Shown: positions 9,181 to 17,178 of the stretch, one piece after another
How positions within the stretch are numbered: the stretch's first letter is position 1
Layout of the letters: every line of letters begins with the position of its first letter
NCBI RefSeq assembly: GCF_002933465.1
Contig: NZ_PSZE01000026.1
Coordinates: 1 to 64,000, forward strand
DNA from: Nocardia nova
GTDB lineage: Bacteria; Actinomycetota; Actinomycetes; Mycobacteriales; Mycobacteriaceae
Direction of reading: 5' to 3'
DNA: 64,000 nucleotides
Notes under the pieces: generated by a model
The model's database searches: none
What the model was told of the DNA's origin: nothing
Seen by the model: the letters and a program-made list of their open reading frames with translations, nothing else
Translations under genes and position numbers: made by a program

Positions 9181-9384
9181 GTTCCGCCGGGCCTGCGTGG
9201 TCACGCAAGCTACCGCCTCCGCCCCACCGCTTCACGCTGTATCCGATGCCGCGTTCCGCCGGGCCTGCGTGGTCACGCAAGCTACCGCCTCCGGCCCACC
9301 GCTTCACGCTGTATCCGATGCCGCGTTCCGCCGGGCCTGCGTGGTCACGCAAGCTACCGCCTCCGGCCCACCGCTTCACGCGGG
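9181..9384. repeat. 72-bp tandem repeat, about 3 copies, at the folC stop codon
   Basis: Near-perfect copies start at 9181, 9253 and 9325, each beginning gttccgccgggcctgcgtgg. A degenerate partial copy precedes them at about 9160-9180. The third copy runs into the 3' end of folC (stop 9378-9376), so the array fills the folC-DUF4233 gap. Each unit contains GCGTGGTCACGC (self-complementary arms) and acgcaagctaccgcct. The latter 16-mer recurs exactly at 35179-35194, so it looks like a dispersed intergenic element amplified here. Confidence 0.9.
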
Positions 9385-10854
9385 GTCCTTCCCGAACAAC
9401 GAGCGCGCCGCACCCGCGGTGACCACCGAGCCGGTGACCACGATGCCCGCGCCGGATACCGGTTCGCCGGCGTCGCCCGCTTCCTCGGCGATGGCGATCG
9501 CGGTTTCGACCGCATCGGCGAGGCTGTTCGCGGTGACGACTCGCTCGTCACCGAAACGCTGGACCGCCAGGTCGGCGAGTTCGTCGACGCCGAGCGCCCG
9601 CGGTGAACCGTTGGTGGTGACGACGATCTCGTCCAGCACCGGCTCCAGCGCGGCGAGGATGCCGCCCGCGTCCTTGTCCGCGAGCACCGCGACCACACCT
9701 ACCAACCTACGGAAGTCGAATTCCTCGGTGAGGGTCGCGGCCAGCGCTCGCGCACCGGCGGGATTGTGCGCGGCGTCGATGAAGATGGTGGGCGCGCTGC
9801 GCATTCGTTCCATCCGGCCCGGGCTGGCCGCAGCAGCGAATCCGGCGCGCACCGCGTCGATGTCGAGTTGTTTCTGCGCGCCGGCGCCGAAGAACGCCTC
9901 GACCGCGGCGAGTGCCAGCGCCGCGTTGTGCGCCTGGTGTTCGCCATGCAGCGGCAGGAAGATCTCGTCGTAGACCCCACCGAGCCCCTGGATCTCCAGT
10001 ACCTGACCGCCGATCGCGACGCGCCGTGACAGCACCCGGAACTCGGAGCCGGCACGGGCCACTGCGGCATCGGCCTCCACCGCGCGCCGCAGCAGCACCT
10101 GCATCGCCTCGGGATCCTGTTCGGCGATGACGGCGACCGTGTCGCGCGGAATCAGCAGATCCTGCGGCGACTTCTTGATGATCCCGGCCTTCTCACCGGC
10201 GATCGAGGCCAGATCCGGCCCCAGATAGTCGGTGTGGTCCAGGCCGATCGGCGTGATCACCGCGACCTGCCCGTCGATGACGTTGGTCGCGTCCCAGGTG
10301 CCGCCCATCCCGGTTTCGACGACCGCGACATCGACGGGCGCCTCGGCGAACGCCGCGTACGCCATCGCGACGAGGACCTCGAATTTGCTCATCCGCGGTC
10401 CCGGTCCGTCGCCGAGAGCGCCGTCGGTCGATCGCGCGTCGATCATCTCGACGTAGGGCAGCAGTTCCCGATAGATCTCGACGTAGCGGGCCGGGGTGAT
10501 CGGCGCGTTGTCGACGGCGATGCGTTCGGTCGCCAGTTGCAGATGCGGGCTGGTGAACCGCCCGGTGCGCCGGTGTAGCGCGGTGAGCAGCGCGTCGACC
10601 ATCCGGGTGACCGAGGTCTTGCCGTTGGTGCCGGCGATGTGGATGGCGGGATAGCTCTGCTGCGGGGAGCCGAGCAGGTCCATCAGCGTCGCGATCCGGG
10701 TCAGCGACGGCTCGATCTTGGTCTCACCCCAACGCTGGTCGAGTTCGGCCTCGACCAGGGCCATTTCGGCGAGGTCCACCGGCGAGGGACCGGTGCGCAG
10801 CCGGTCCGCACCGCCGGCGAGCGGTTCGCGGTCGAATCCTTCGCCGCCACTCAC
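9376..10854 (-). CDS. folC: folylpolyglutamate synthase / dihydrofolate synthase
   Basis: FolC adds glutamate to dihydropteroate and then to reduced folates, using ATP. The 492-residue product has a Mur-ligase-like P-loop, HIAGTNGKTSVTRM (about residues 72-85). The conserved TSPHL follows, then VVETGMGGTWDATN and a C-terminal ligase domain with FIDAAHNPAGARAL. The GTG start overlaps the valS stop (GTGA), so translation is probably coupled. The stop codon falls inside the third 72-bp repeat copy, suggesting the repeat expanded from the gene's 3' end. Length and motifs are normal. Confidence 0.97.
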   Translation of the reverse strand: MSGGEGFDREPLAGGADRLRTGPSPVDLAEMALVEAELDQRWGETKIEPSLTRIATLMDLLGSPQQSYPAIHIAGTNGKTSVTRMVDALLTALHRRTGRFTSPHLQLATERIAVDNAPITPARYVEIYRELLPYVEMIDARSTDGALGDGPGPRMSKFEVLVAMAYAAFAEAPVDVAVVETGMGGTWDATNVIDGQVAVITPIGLDHTDYLGPDLASIAGEKAGIIKKSPQDLLIPRDTVAVIAEQDPEAMQVLLRRAVEADAAVARAGSEFRVLSRRVAIGGQVLEIQGLGGVYDEIFLPLHGEHQAHNAALALAAVEAFFGAGAQKQLDIDAVRAGFAAAASPGRMERMRSAPTIFIDAAHNPAGARALAATLTEEFDFRRLVGVVAVLADKDAGGILAALEPVLDEIVVTTNGSPRALGVDELADLAVQRFGDERVVTANSLADAVETAIAIAEEAGDAGEPVSGAGIVVTGSVVTAGAARSLFGKDPA

Positions 10855-13553
10855 TTCTTCGCCGCCAGCTCCGTGATCTGCGCCAGCCGAGCCCCGATCC
10901 GGGTCACCTCGGATTCGGCGACCTCGCGGCGGGTGCGGATCTTGGCGACCACCTCGTCGGGCGCCTTGGCCAGGAAGGCCTCGTTGCCGAGTTTGGCGCT
11001 GGTGGCGGCGAGGTCCTTCTGTGCGGCCGCGAGATCCTTCTCCAGCCGGCGGCGTTCAGCGTCGAGGTCGACCGCGCCGGAGGTGTCCAGTTCGACGGTG
11101 ACGGTGGCGCCGGACAGGCGCACCTCCACCGCGGCGGTCGCGGAGAAGCCGGCGTCCGGATCGGTGAGCCGGGCCAGGCTGGCGATCTCCGCGTGCAGCC
11201 CGGTGAGGTCGGCGATATCGATGCCGATCAGTTTCGCGGCGACCTTCTGCTTGTCGGTCAGGCCCTGGTCGCTGCGGAACCGGCGGATCTCGGTGACGAG
11301 CTTCTGCAGATCCGCGATGCGCTGCGCCGCAACGGTATCGGTGGCGACCCCCGAGGACCGCGGCCACGCCGCGATCACCAGCGAGTGGTCCTCGCCGGCC
11401 TCGGTGAGGGCCTGCCACAGTGTTTCGGTGACGAACGGGATGGCCGGGTGCAGCAGGCGCAGCACCGAATCCAGCACGTTGCCGAGGACGACGCGCGTGC
11501 TCGCGGCCCGCTCCTCCGATTGGGCGAACTGCACCTTGGCCAATTCGAGGTACCAGTCACACAGCTCGTCCCAGGCGAAGTGGTACAGCGCCTCACAGGC
11601 TTTGCCGAATTCGTAGCGGTCGAAGGCCGAGTCCACCTCGGCGCGCACCTCGTCCAGCCGGTCGAGGATCCAGCGGTCGGTATCGGTGAGGGTGGCGCGT
11701 TCGGGCAGTTCGCCCGGCGCGGCCCCGTTCATGAGCGCGAACTTGCTGGCGTTGAACAGCTTCGTGATGAAGTTGCGCGAGGCCTGCACGTGCGGCGGAC
11801 CGACCGACAGGTCGCTGCCCGGCTGAGCGCCCCGGGCGAGGGTGAAACGTGTTGCGTCCGCACCGTATTCGTCGATCCACACCAGCGGGTCGACGCCGAT
11901 GCCCTTGGATTTGGAGTATTTGCGGCCGAATTCGTCGCGGATGAGGCCGTGCAGGAAGACGTCGTCGAACGGAACCTGCTGTCGCCCGGCATCCTTGCCT
12001 GTGGCGATGACGGGATCCTCGGAGACGAACATGCCGAACATCATCATCCGGGCCACCCAGAAGAACAGGATGTCGTAGCCGGTGACCAGCACGCTGGTCG
12101 GATAGAACTTCACCAGTTCCGGGGTGGCGTCCGGCCAGCCCATGGTGGAGAAGGGCCACAGGCCGGAGGAGAACCAGGTGTCGAGGACGTCCGGGTCCTG
12201 CACCCAGCCCTCGGGCGCCTGCTCGTCGGGGCCCACGCACGCGATCTCGCCCTCGGGGCCGTACCAGATCGGGATGCGGTGGCCCCACCACAGCTGCCGC
12301 GAGATGCACCAGTCGTGCATGTTGTCGACCCACTCGAACCAGCGCGGTTCCTGGCTCGCCGGATAGATCGTCACCGCGCCGTTGCGCACCGCGTCACCGG
12401 CGGCCTTGGCCAGCGATTCGACCTTCACCCACCACTGCATCGACAGGCGCGGTTCGATCGGTTCGCCGGAGCGCTCGGAGTGGCCGACGCTGTGCAGGTA
12501 CGGACGCTTCTCGGCGACGATGCGCCCCTCGGCGGCCAGCCGCTCACGAATCTTGACGCGCGCCTCGAACCGGTCCATCCCGTCGAATTCGGTTCCGGTG
12601 TCGGCGATTTTGCCGGTCTTGTCCATGATGGTCGGCATCGGCAGGTTGTGCCGCAGGCCGATCTCAAAGTCGTTGGGGTCGTGCGCGGGGGTGATCTTCA
12701 CTGCGCCGGAACCGAATTCGGGGTCGACGTAGTCGTCGGCGACGATCGGGATCTGGCGGCCGGTGATCGGGTGGTAGACGGTGGTGCCGATCAGTGCCCG
12801 GTATCGCTCGTCCTCGGGATGCACCGCCACCGCGGTATCGCCGAGCATGGTCTCCACCCGGGTGGTGGCCACGATGACGTGCGGTTCGTCGTCGTTCAGC
12901 GAGCCGTAGCGCAGCGAGACGAGTTCACCCTCGACGTCCTCGTATTTCACCTCGACGTCGGAGATGGCGGTCTCGAGCGAGGGCGACCAGTTCACCAGGC
13001 GCTCGGCCCGGTAGATCAGTCCGGCGTCGTAGAGGCGCTTGAAGATGGTCTGCACCGCGCGGGACAGGCCCTCGTCCATGGTGAAGCGGTCGCGGCTCCA
13101 GTCGATGCCGTCGCCGAGGCGGCGCATCTGGCCCTGGATGGCGCCGCCGGATTCGCGCTTCCAATCCCAGACCTTGTCGACGAACAGTTCGCGACCGAAG
13201 TCTTCCTTGGTCTTGCCGTCGACGGCGAGCTGCTTCTCGACCACGGTCTGGGTGGCGATACCGGCGTGGTCCATACCGGGCAGCCACAGCACTTCGTAGC
13301 CCTGCATCCGCTTGCGGCGGGTGAGCAGGTCCATCAGGGTGTGGTCGAAGGCGTGGCCCATGTGCAGGTTGCCGGTGACGTTCGGCGGTGGCAGCACGAT
13401 CGAATAGGGCGGCTTGTCGCTGGCCGGGTCGGCGGTGAAGTAACCGGCCGCTACCCAGCGCTCGTACAGGTCGGCCTCTACATCGCTGGGGTTCCAGGTC
13501 TTGGGGAGGGCGTCGGCACGATTTCGCGAGTTATCAGGGGCTGCGCTGGTCAC
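10851..13553 (-). CDS. valS: valyl-tRNA synthetase
   Basis: ValS charges tRNA-Val. The 900-residue class I synthetase shows HMGH (residues 64-67, the HIGH motif), the KYSKSKG motif (KMSKS equivalent), a large editing domain, an anticodon-binding domain and the C-terminal coiled-coil arm (rich in RRLEKDLAAAQKDLAATSAKLG). GTG start at 13553. It heads the minus-strand series and overlaps folC by 4 bp, the standard Actinobacteria pairing. A strong hairpin lies 70-112 bp upstream. I saw no T-box-like sequence. Confidence 0.98.
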   Translation of the reverse strand: MTSAAPDNSRNRADALPKTWNPSDVEADLYERWVAAGYFTADPASDKPPYSIVLPPPNVTGNLHMGHAFDHTLMDLLTRRKRMQGYEVLWLPGMDHAGIATQTVVEKQLAVDGKTKEDFGRELFVDKVWDWKRESGGAIQGQMRRLGDGIDWSRDRFTMDEGLSRAVQTIFKRLYDAGLIYRAERLVNWSPSLETAISDVEVKYEDVEGELVSLRYGSLNDDEPHVIVATTRVETMLGDTAVAVHPEDERYRALIGTTVYHPITGRQIPIVADDYVDPEFGSGAVKITPAHDPNDFEIGLRHNLPMPTIMDKTGKIADTGTEFDGMDRFEARVKIRERLAAEGRIVAEKRPYLHSVGHSERSGEPIEPRLSMQWWVKVESLAKAAGDAVRNGAVTIYPASQEPRWFEWVDNMHDWCISRQLWWGHRIPIWYGPEGEIACVGPDEQAPEGWVQDPDVLDTWFSSGLWPFSTMGWPDATPELVKFYPTSVLVTGYDILFFWVARMMMFGMFVSEDPVIATGKDAGRQQVPFDDVFLHGLIRDEFGRKYSKSKGIGVDPLVWIDEYGADATRFTLARGAQPGSDLSVGPPHVQASRNFITKLFNASKFALMNGAAPGELPERATLTDTDRWILDRLDEVRAEVDSAFDRYEFGKACEALYHFAWDELCDWYLELAKVQFAQSEERAASTRVVLGNVLDSVLRLLHPAIPFVTETLWQALTEAGEDHSLVIAAWPRSSGVATDTVAAQRIADLQKLVTEIRRFRSDQGLTDKQKVAAKLIGIDIADLTGLHAEIASLARLTDPDAGFSATAAVEVRLSGATVTVELDTSGAVDLDAERRRLEKDLAAAQKDLAATSAKLGNEAFLAKAPDEVVAKIRTRREVAESEVTRIGARLAQITELAAKK

Positions 13554-13622
13554 CGTGCGATTCTACGGAGTTGAACAGGTGGACTCGACACGGCCCTGCA
13601 CACGGCACCGGAGAAAGATATA

Positions 13623-13665
13623 GGGCGGGGGTTTCGGCGGATGAGGGACACCGAAAACCCCGCCC
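13623..13665 (-). terminator. 15-bp hairpin between dagK-like gene and valS
   Basis: Arms 13623-13637 (gggcgggggtttcgg) and 13651-13665 pair with one mismatch around a 13-nt loop. On the minus strand the stem is followed by TATATCTTTC. This fits a terminator for the upstream diacylglycerol kinase transcript; an attenuation role for valS cannot be excluded. Confidence 0.75.
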
Positions 13666-13825
13666 ACGTCTTCGAGACTACCGCCCGGATCGGCGCAATA
13701 CACCAATCCATATGCAATTCTCAGCTTTTGCCCGAATCCGTTGTGCAGGTGTGGGTTTGCCACTCAGCATGCTCGCAGGTTCGCCGCCGGGATGCGGAGG
13801 CCGCGCCCCGCTTGCGCGCGGCGGG

Positions 13826-14797
13826 TCACGGCACGAGGATCGCCAGCGCTCCGGGTTCGGCGCGGAAGGTAGCCGGTAGCAGTCCCGCCGGGTCGCCGTC
13901 GGCGGTCGCCGGTACCGCGGCGGTGAGGGTGATGGTGCGGGCCCGATAGTGCCCGACCGCCGGATGATCGATACGCTTGCCCGCGGCCAGCGCCGGGAGC
14001 AGACGAACCATCTGCAGCCGCGACATGGCGCCGACCACGGTCACATCGAGCAGGCCATCGTCGACGATCGCGTCGGGGCAGATGAGCATGCCTCCGCCGT
14101 AGGTCCGGGTATTGCCGACCGCCACCATCACGGCCTCGGTCTCGAAGACGCGATCACCGGCCGCACCCGGCTCGCCGGACAATTCGATCCGGTAGGGCAC
14201 CCCGAGTTGCCCGAGCAGTTCCGGTACCGCGGCGAAGGAGTACCGCAGCGAGCCCTTCGGCCGGCGCATGCTGTTGGCGCGCAAGGTCACTCGCGCGTCG
14301 AAGCCGGTGCCGGCGATGGTGGCGAATCGCATGGGCCGATGCGCGACCGCGGGTTCGATGCCGGCCGACCACCCCTGGGTGTGCTCGGGATCGGGCCGGG
14401 ATTCGATCGCGCCGAGGTCGATGGTGCGCACGGAACCGCCGAGCACGATATCGGCCGCGGCGCGCGGATCGTCGTCGGGCACCCCCAGCTCCCGGGCCAG
14501 GTCGTTACCGGTGCCGCCGGGCAGCAGCCCCAGCGGCACTCCGGTCGAGGCGATGGCCTGCAGCGTGACGCAGACCAGTCCGTCACCGCCCGCGCAGACG
14601 ACCGCGTCGGGACACTCGGGTCCGCGCACCGAATCCCGGATCAGGCGAACGGTTTCGGCAGCGTCGGCACCGCGGATCTCGCGCACCCGCACACCGCGCT
14701 CGGCGAAGCGGGCGGTGGCCGCGGCGGCCGCGGCCAGTCCCCGGCCGTGGCCGGAGTGCGGGTTGGTCACCAGCGCGACCGATCGGATGGCGGTCAT
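13826..14797 (-). CDS. diacylglycerol kinase family lipid kinase
   Basis: This is a soluble DAGK-catalytic-domain lipid kinase that probably phosphorylates diacylglycerol or a related lipid to feed phospholipid (e.g. PIM) synthesis. The 323-residue protein has the NPHSGHGRG motif near the N-terminus, the nucleotide-binding GGDGLV and the GGTGNDLAREL signature. The C-terminal lobe contains DDGLLDVTVV. The ATG at 14797 overlaps the stop of the upstream flavoprotein gene (ATGA). The pair plus divergent TetR and glpD mirrors Rv2249c-Rv2252 of M. tuberculosis, where Rv2252 is a diacylglycerol kinase. The homology is family-level; the exact substrate is inferred. Confidence 0.9.
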   Translation of the reverse strand: MTAIRSVALVTNPHSGHGRGLAAAAAATARFAERGVRVREIRGADAAETVRLIRDSVRGPECPDAVVCAGGDGLVCVTLQAIASTGVPLGLLPGGTGNDLARELGVPDDDPRAAADIVLGGSVRTIDLGAIESRPDPEHTQGWSAGIEPAVAHRPMRFATIAGTGFDARVTLRANSMRRPKGSLRYSFAAVPELLGQLGVPYRIELSGEPGAAGDRVFETEAVMVAVGNTRTYGGGMLICPDAIVDDGLLDVTVVGAMSRLQMVRLLPALAAGKRIDHPAVGHYRARTITLTAAVPATADGDPAGLLPATFRAEPGALAILVP

Positions 14798-16449
14798 GGA
14801 ATCAGCTTGCCCGGGTTGAGGATTCCCGCCGGGTCGACGGCATCCTTGACCGCACGCAGGATGCGCGCGCCGAGGTCGCCGATCTCGGCGGTCATCCACG
14901 GCCGGTGGTCCGCGCCGACGGCGTGGTGGTGGGTGATGGTGCCACCGTGTCCGGCGATGGCGTCGCCGACGGCGCGTTTGGCCTGCGCCCACTGCGCCAG
15001 CGGATCGTCGGCCTGCTTGGCGACGACGGTGAAGTACAGCGAGGCGCCGGTCGGGTAGGTATGCGAGATATGACACATCACCAGCGCGGGAGTGCCCTGC
15101 GCCCCGAGCGATTCGGTGAGTGCGGTGGTGACCGCCGCCTTGAGGCGATCGACATTCGACCAGCTGGTCGCCGTCTCGAGCGTTTCGCACAGCACGCCGA
15201 TGTCGAGCAGCGCATCACGCAGATACGGCGCGGCGAACCGGCCGTGTTCCCATTCACGCGCCGGTTGTTCACCGAGTGCGGTGCCGCCCGCCGCGGCGAG
15301 CAGGGCCGAGGCTTCGGCGCTGCGCGCGGCGACATGAGCCGCGGTGCCCTCGAACGTGGTCACGGCCAGGCAGCCGCTGACCGGCGCCCCGCCGATATCA
15401 CCGGACCGTGCCAGATTGAGCCCGGTCTCGGCCCCGTCGGACAATCGCAGCACGGTCGGCGCCGCGCCGTTCTGCACGACGGTGCGTAGCGCGGCGGCGC
15501 CGGTGGCGAAGTCCGGGAACGACCACGCCTGATACGCGGTGGTCTCCGGAATCGGGTGCACCCGCAGCGTCACCTCGGTGATGACGCCGAGCGTGCCCTC
15601 GGATCCGGCGAACAACTCGCGCAGATCCGGTCCGGCGGCCGAGGCGGGTGCCCGGCCGAGATCGACTGTGCCCGTGGGTGTTGCGACCTTCAGGCGCATG
15701 ATCATGTCGTCGAAGCGGCCGTAGCCGGCCGAGGCCTGGCCCGAGGATCGGGTGGCCGCGAAGCCGCCGATGCTGGCGTATTCGAAGCTCTGCGGGAAAT
15801 GCCCGAGCGACAGCCCGTGGCCGGCGAGCAGTTTCTCCGCCTGCGGCCCGGTCAGTCCGGCGCCCAGGGTCGCGGTGCCGCTCACCGGGTCGACCTCGGT
15901 CAGTCCGTCGAGGCGCCGCAGATCCAGGGCGATCACGGTGGCGAAGCGCCCCCGCCCGGGATCCACGCCACCCACCACGCTGGTGCCGCCACCGAAGGGG
16001 ACGACCGCGATGGACTGTTCGGCACAGTAGGCCAGAACGGCCAGCACCTGGTCGTGATCGGCGGGAAAGACGACGGCGTCGGGCGCGTCCTGCGGCTCGT
16101 CGGCGCGGCGGCGCAGCAGGTCGGGGGTGCTCTTACCGCCCGCGTGCAGCAACCGGTCGCGGTGGTCGGCCGCGACCTGATCCGCACCGACCACCGCCGA
16201 CAGCCCCGCTCGATGCGTGGCCGTCAAGCCGGATTCCCGCAGCGGCACGTCGCCCTCATCGCGACGAGCCACCGGTTCCCCGGACACTCCGAACACCCGC
16301 GCCACCAGGGTCCGTATCCGGTCCGGAAGCGGCGCATGCGCCGAGGCGATGCCCCAGGCGTCCCACACCATACTCGGACGATCGGACGACTCGCCCGGCG
16401 TCGAGTTTTCCGGTTGTCCCTCCGATGTGTCCTGTCGCGTATCGACCAT
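14794..16449 (-). CDS. FAD-binding oxidase, alkyl-DHAP-synthase-like
   Basis: This is a VAO-family flavoprotein of 551 residues. The FAD-binding PCMH domain (about 115-300) contains VVPFGGGTSVVGGV and the conserved GGFAATRSSGQAS, and a C-terminal FAD-oxidase domain follows. The HHHAVG motif near residue 507 is the histidine signature of alkyldihydroxyacetonephosphate synthases, and the terminal NPGKLIP is typical of the family. Together with the adjacent lipid kinase and glpD it suggests glycerol- or ether-lipid metabolism. The homologous Rv2251 has no firmly known reaction. The ATG at 16449 lies just inside a palindromic region shared with the divergent TetR gene. An internal ATG at residue 27 is a possible alternative start. 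Confidence 0.85.
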   Translation of the reverse strand: MVDTRQDTSEGQPENSTPGESSDRPSMVWDAWGIASAHAPLPDRIRTLVARVFGVSGEPVARRDEGDVPLRESGLTATHRAGLSAVVGADQVAADHRDRLLHAGGKSTPDLLRRRADEPQDAPDAVVFPADHDQVLAVLAYCAEQSIAVVPFGGGTSVVGGVDPGRGRFATVIALDLRRLDGLTEVDPVSGTATLGAGLTGPQAEKLLAGHGLSLGHFPQSFEYASIGGFAATRSSGQASAGYGRFDDMIMRLKVATPTGTVDLGRAPASAAGPDLRELFAGSEGTLGVITEVTLRVHPIPETTAYQAWSFPDFATGAAALRTVVQNGAAPTVLRLSDGAETGLNLARSGDIGGAPVSGCLAVTTFEGTAAHVAARSAEASALLAAAGGTALGEQPAREWEHGRFAAPYLRDALLDIGVLCETLETATSWSNVDRLKAAVTTALTESLGAQGTPALVMCHISHTYPTGASLYFTVVAKQADDPLAQWAQAKRAVGDAIAGHGGTITHHHAVGADHRPWMTAEIGDLGARILRAVKDAVDPAGILNPGKLIP

Positions 16450-16450
16450 G

Positions 16451-16485
16451 CGTTACAGTCTGACATAGACTGTCAAGCAGTAACG
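16451..16485. promoter_or_regulatory. nested palindrome, putative TetR operator
   Basis: The 80-bp divergent gap contains TGACA-tagac-TGTCA (16461-16475). It is nested in a wider imperfect dyad with outer arms cgttac (16451-16456) and gtaacg (16480-16485). On the minus strand TTGACA (16476-16471) could serve as a -35 element. The likely role is an operator for the adjacent TetR regulator controlling both directions. Confidence 0.65.
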
Positions 16486-16529
16486 AACACGGACGTAGTT
16501 GACGAACACAGATCGATGGTGAGCTGTTG

Positions 16530-17135
16530 ATGGAGCCCAACGAATCCCCCGGCCCCGATGGCGAACTGCCGGCCATCGACCTGGCGATCCTGGAGGCGGG
16601 ACGCGCCTGTGTCGAGGAGTTCGGCGTACGCCGGACCACGCTGAGTGAAGTCGCCCGGCGCGCCGGCGTCAGCCGCCCCACGGTGTACCGGCGCTGGCCC
16701 GACACCCGGTCGCTGATCGCCGAGCTGCTGGTTCGGGAACTCAGCGCGATCGTGACGGCGAGCATTCCCACCGACGGTCCGGCCCGTGCGCGACTGGTGG
16801 AGGGCATCGTCTCGGGCGCGGCCGAGATCCGCTCGAATCCGTTGTTCGCCAAGATCTTCCGCATCGATACCGATCTGATGCTGACCTACGTGTTCGGCCG
16901 GCTCGGCCGCAACCAGCGGCAGTTGATCCAGGTGTTCTCCAGCGCCGTGCGCGAGGGACAGCGCGACGGGTCCATCCGCGCCGGCGATCCCGATCACCTG
17001 GCCACCATGCTGCTACTGATCGGCCAGTCCACCGTGCAGTCGGCGAACACGGTCAGCCATCTGCTCGACGACGCCGGGCTCGATGTCGAGCTCGCCCGCG
17101 TCGTCGACCGGTACCTGCGTGCCGATACCGACTAG
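16530..17135 (+). CDS. TetR/AcrR family regulator
   Basis: This is a 201-residue transcriptional repressor. The N-terminal HTH (about 20-65) reads ACVEEFGVRRTTLSEVARRAGVSRPTVYRRWPDT and is followed by an all-helical ligand domain. I placed the start at ATG 16530; a TTG one codon earlier is less likely. It is divergent from the FAD-oxidase/diacylglycerol kinase pair and upstream of glpD by 43 bp, as in mycobacteria. It therefore probably controls this glycerolipid block through the palindrome upstream. The inducer is unknown. The gene ends inside a 16-bp tandem duplication. Confidence 0.9.
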   Translation: MEPNESPGPDGELPAIDLAILEAGRACVEEFGVRRTTLSEVARRAGVSRPTVYRRWPDTRSLIAELLVRELSAIVTASIPTDGPARARLVEGIVSGAAEIRSNPLFAKIFRIDTDLMLTYVFGRLGRNQRQLIQVFSSAVREGQRDGSIRAGDPDHLATMLLLIGQSTVQSANTVSHLLDDAGLDVELARVVDRYLRADTD

Positions 17136-17153
17136 TCCCGATACCGACTAGTC
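17122..17153. repeat. 2 x 16-bp tandem duplication over the tetR stop codon
   Basis: ccgataccgactagtc occurs at 17122-17137 and again at 17138-17153. The TAG stop at 17133-17135 is within the first copy, so the duplication extends the 3' UTR without altering the protein. Confidence 0.9.
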
Positions 17154-17178
17154 CCGAAAACAGAGAGCGAGACAGCGC

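Noticed and set aside
9107..9379. 90-residue repeat protein read through the 72-bp array on the minus strand
   Set aside because: The frame is open only because 72 is a multiple of three. It has no RBS and overlaps the start of the DUF4233 gene.
9181..9384. Regularly spaced 72-bp repeats as a CRISPR array
   Set aside because: Units are contiguous and identical over their full length, with no variable spacers and no cas genes nearby; this is a tandem repeat.
13554..13825. T-box leader before valS
   Set aside because: Only a GC hairpin is visible. No T-box consensus (TGGNACCGCG-like) or specifier-loop arrangement was found.
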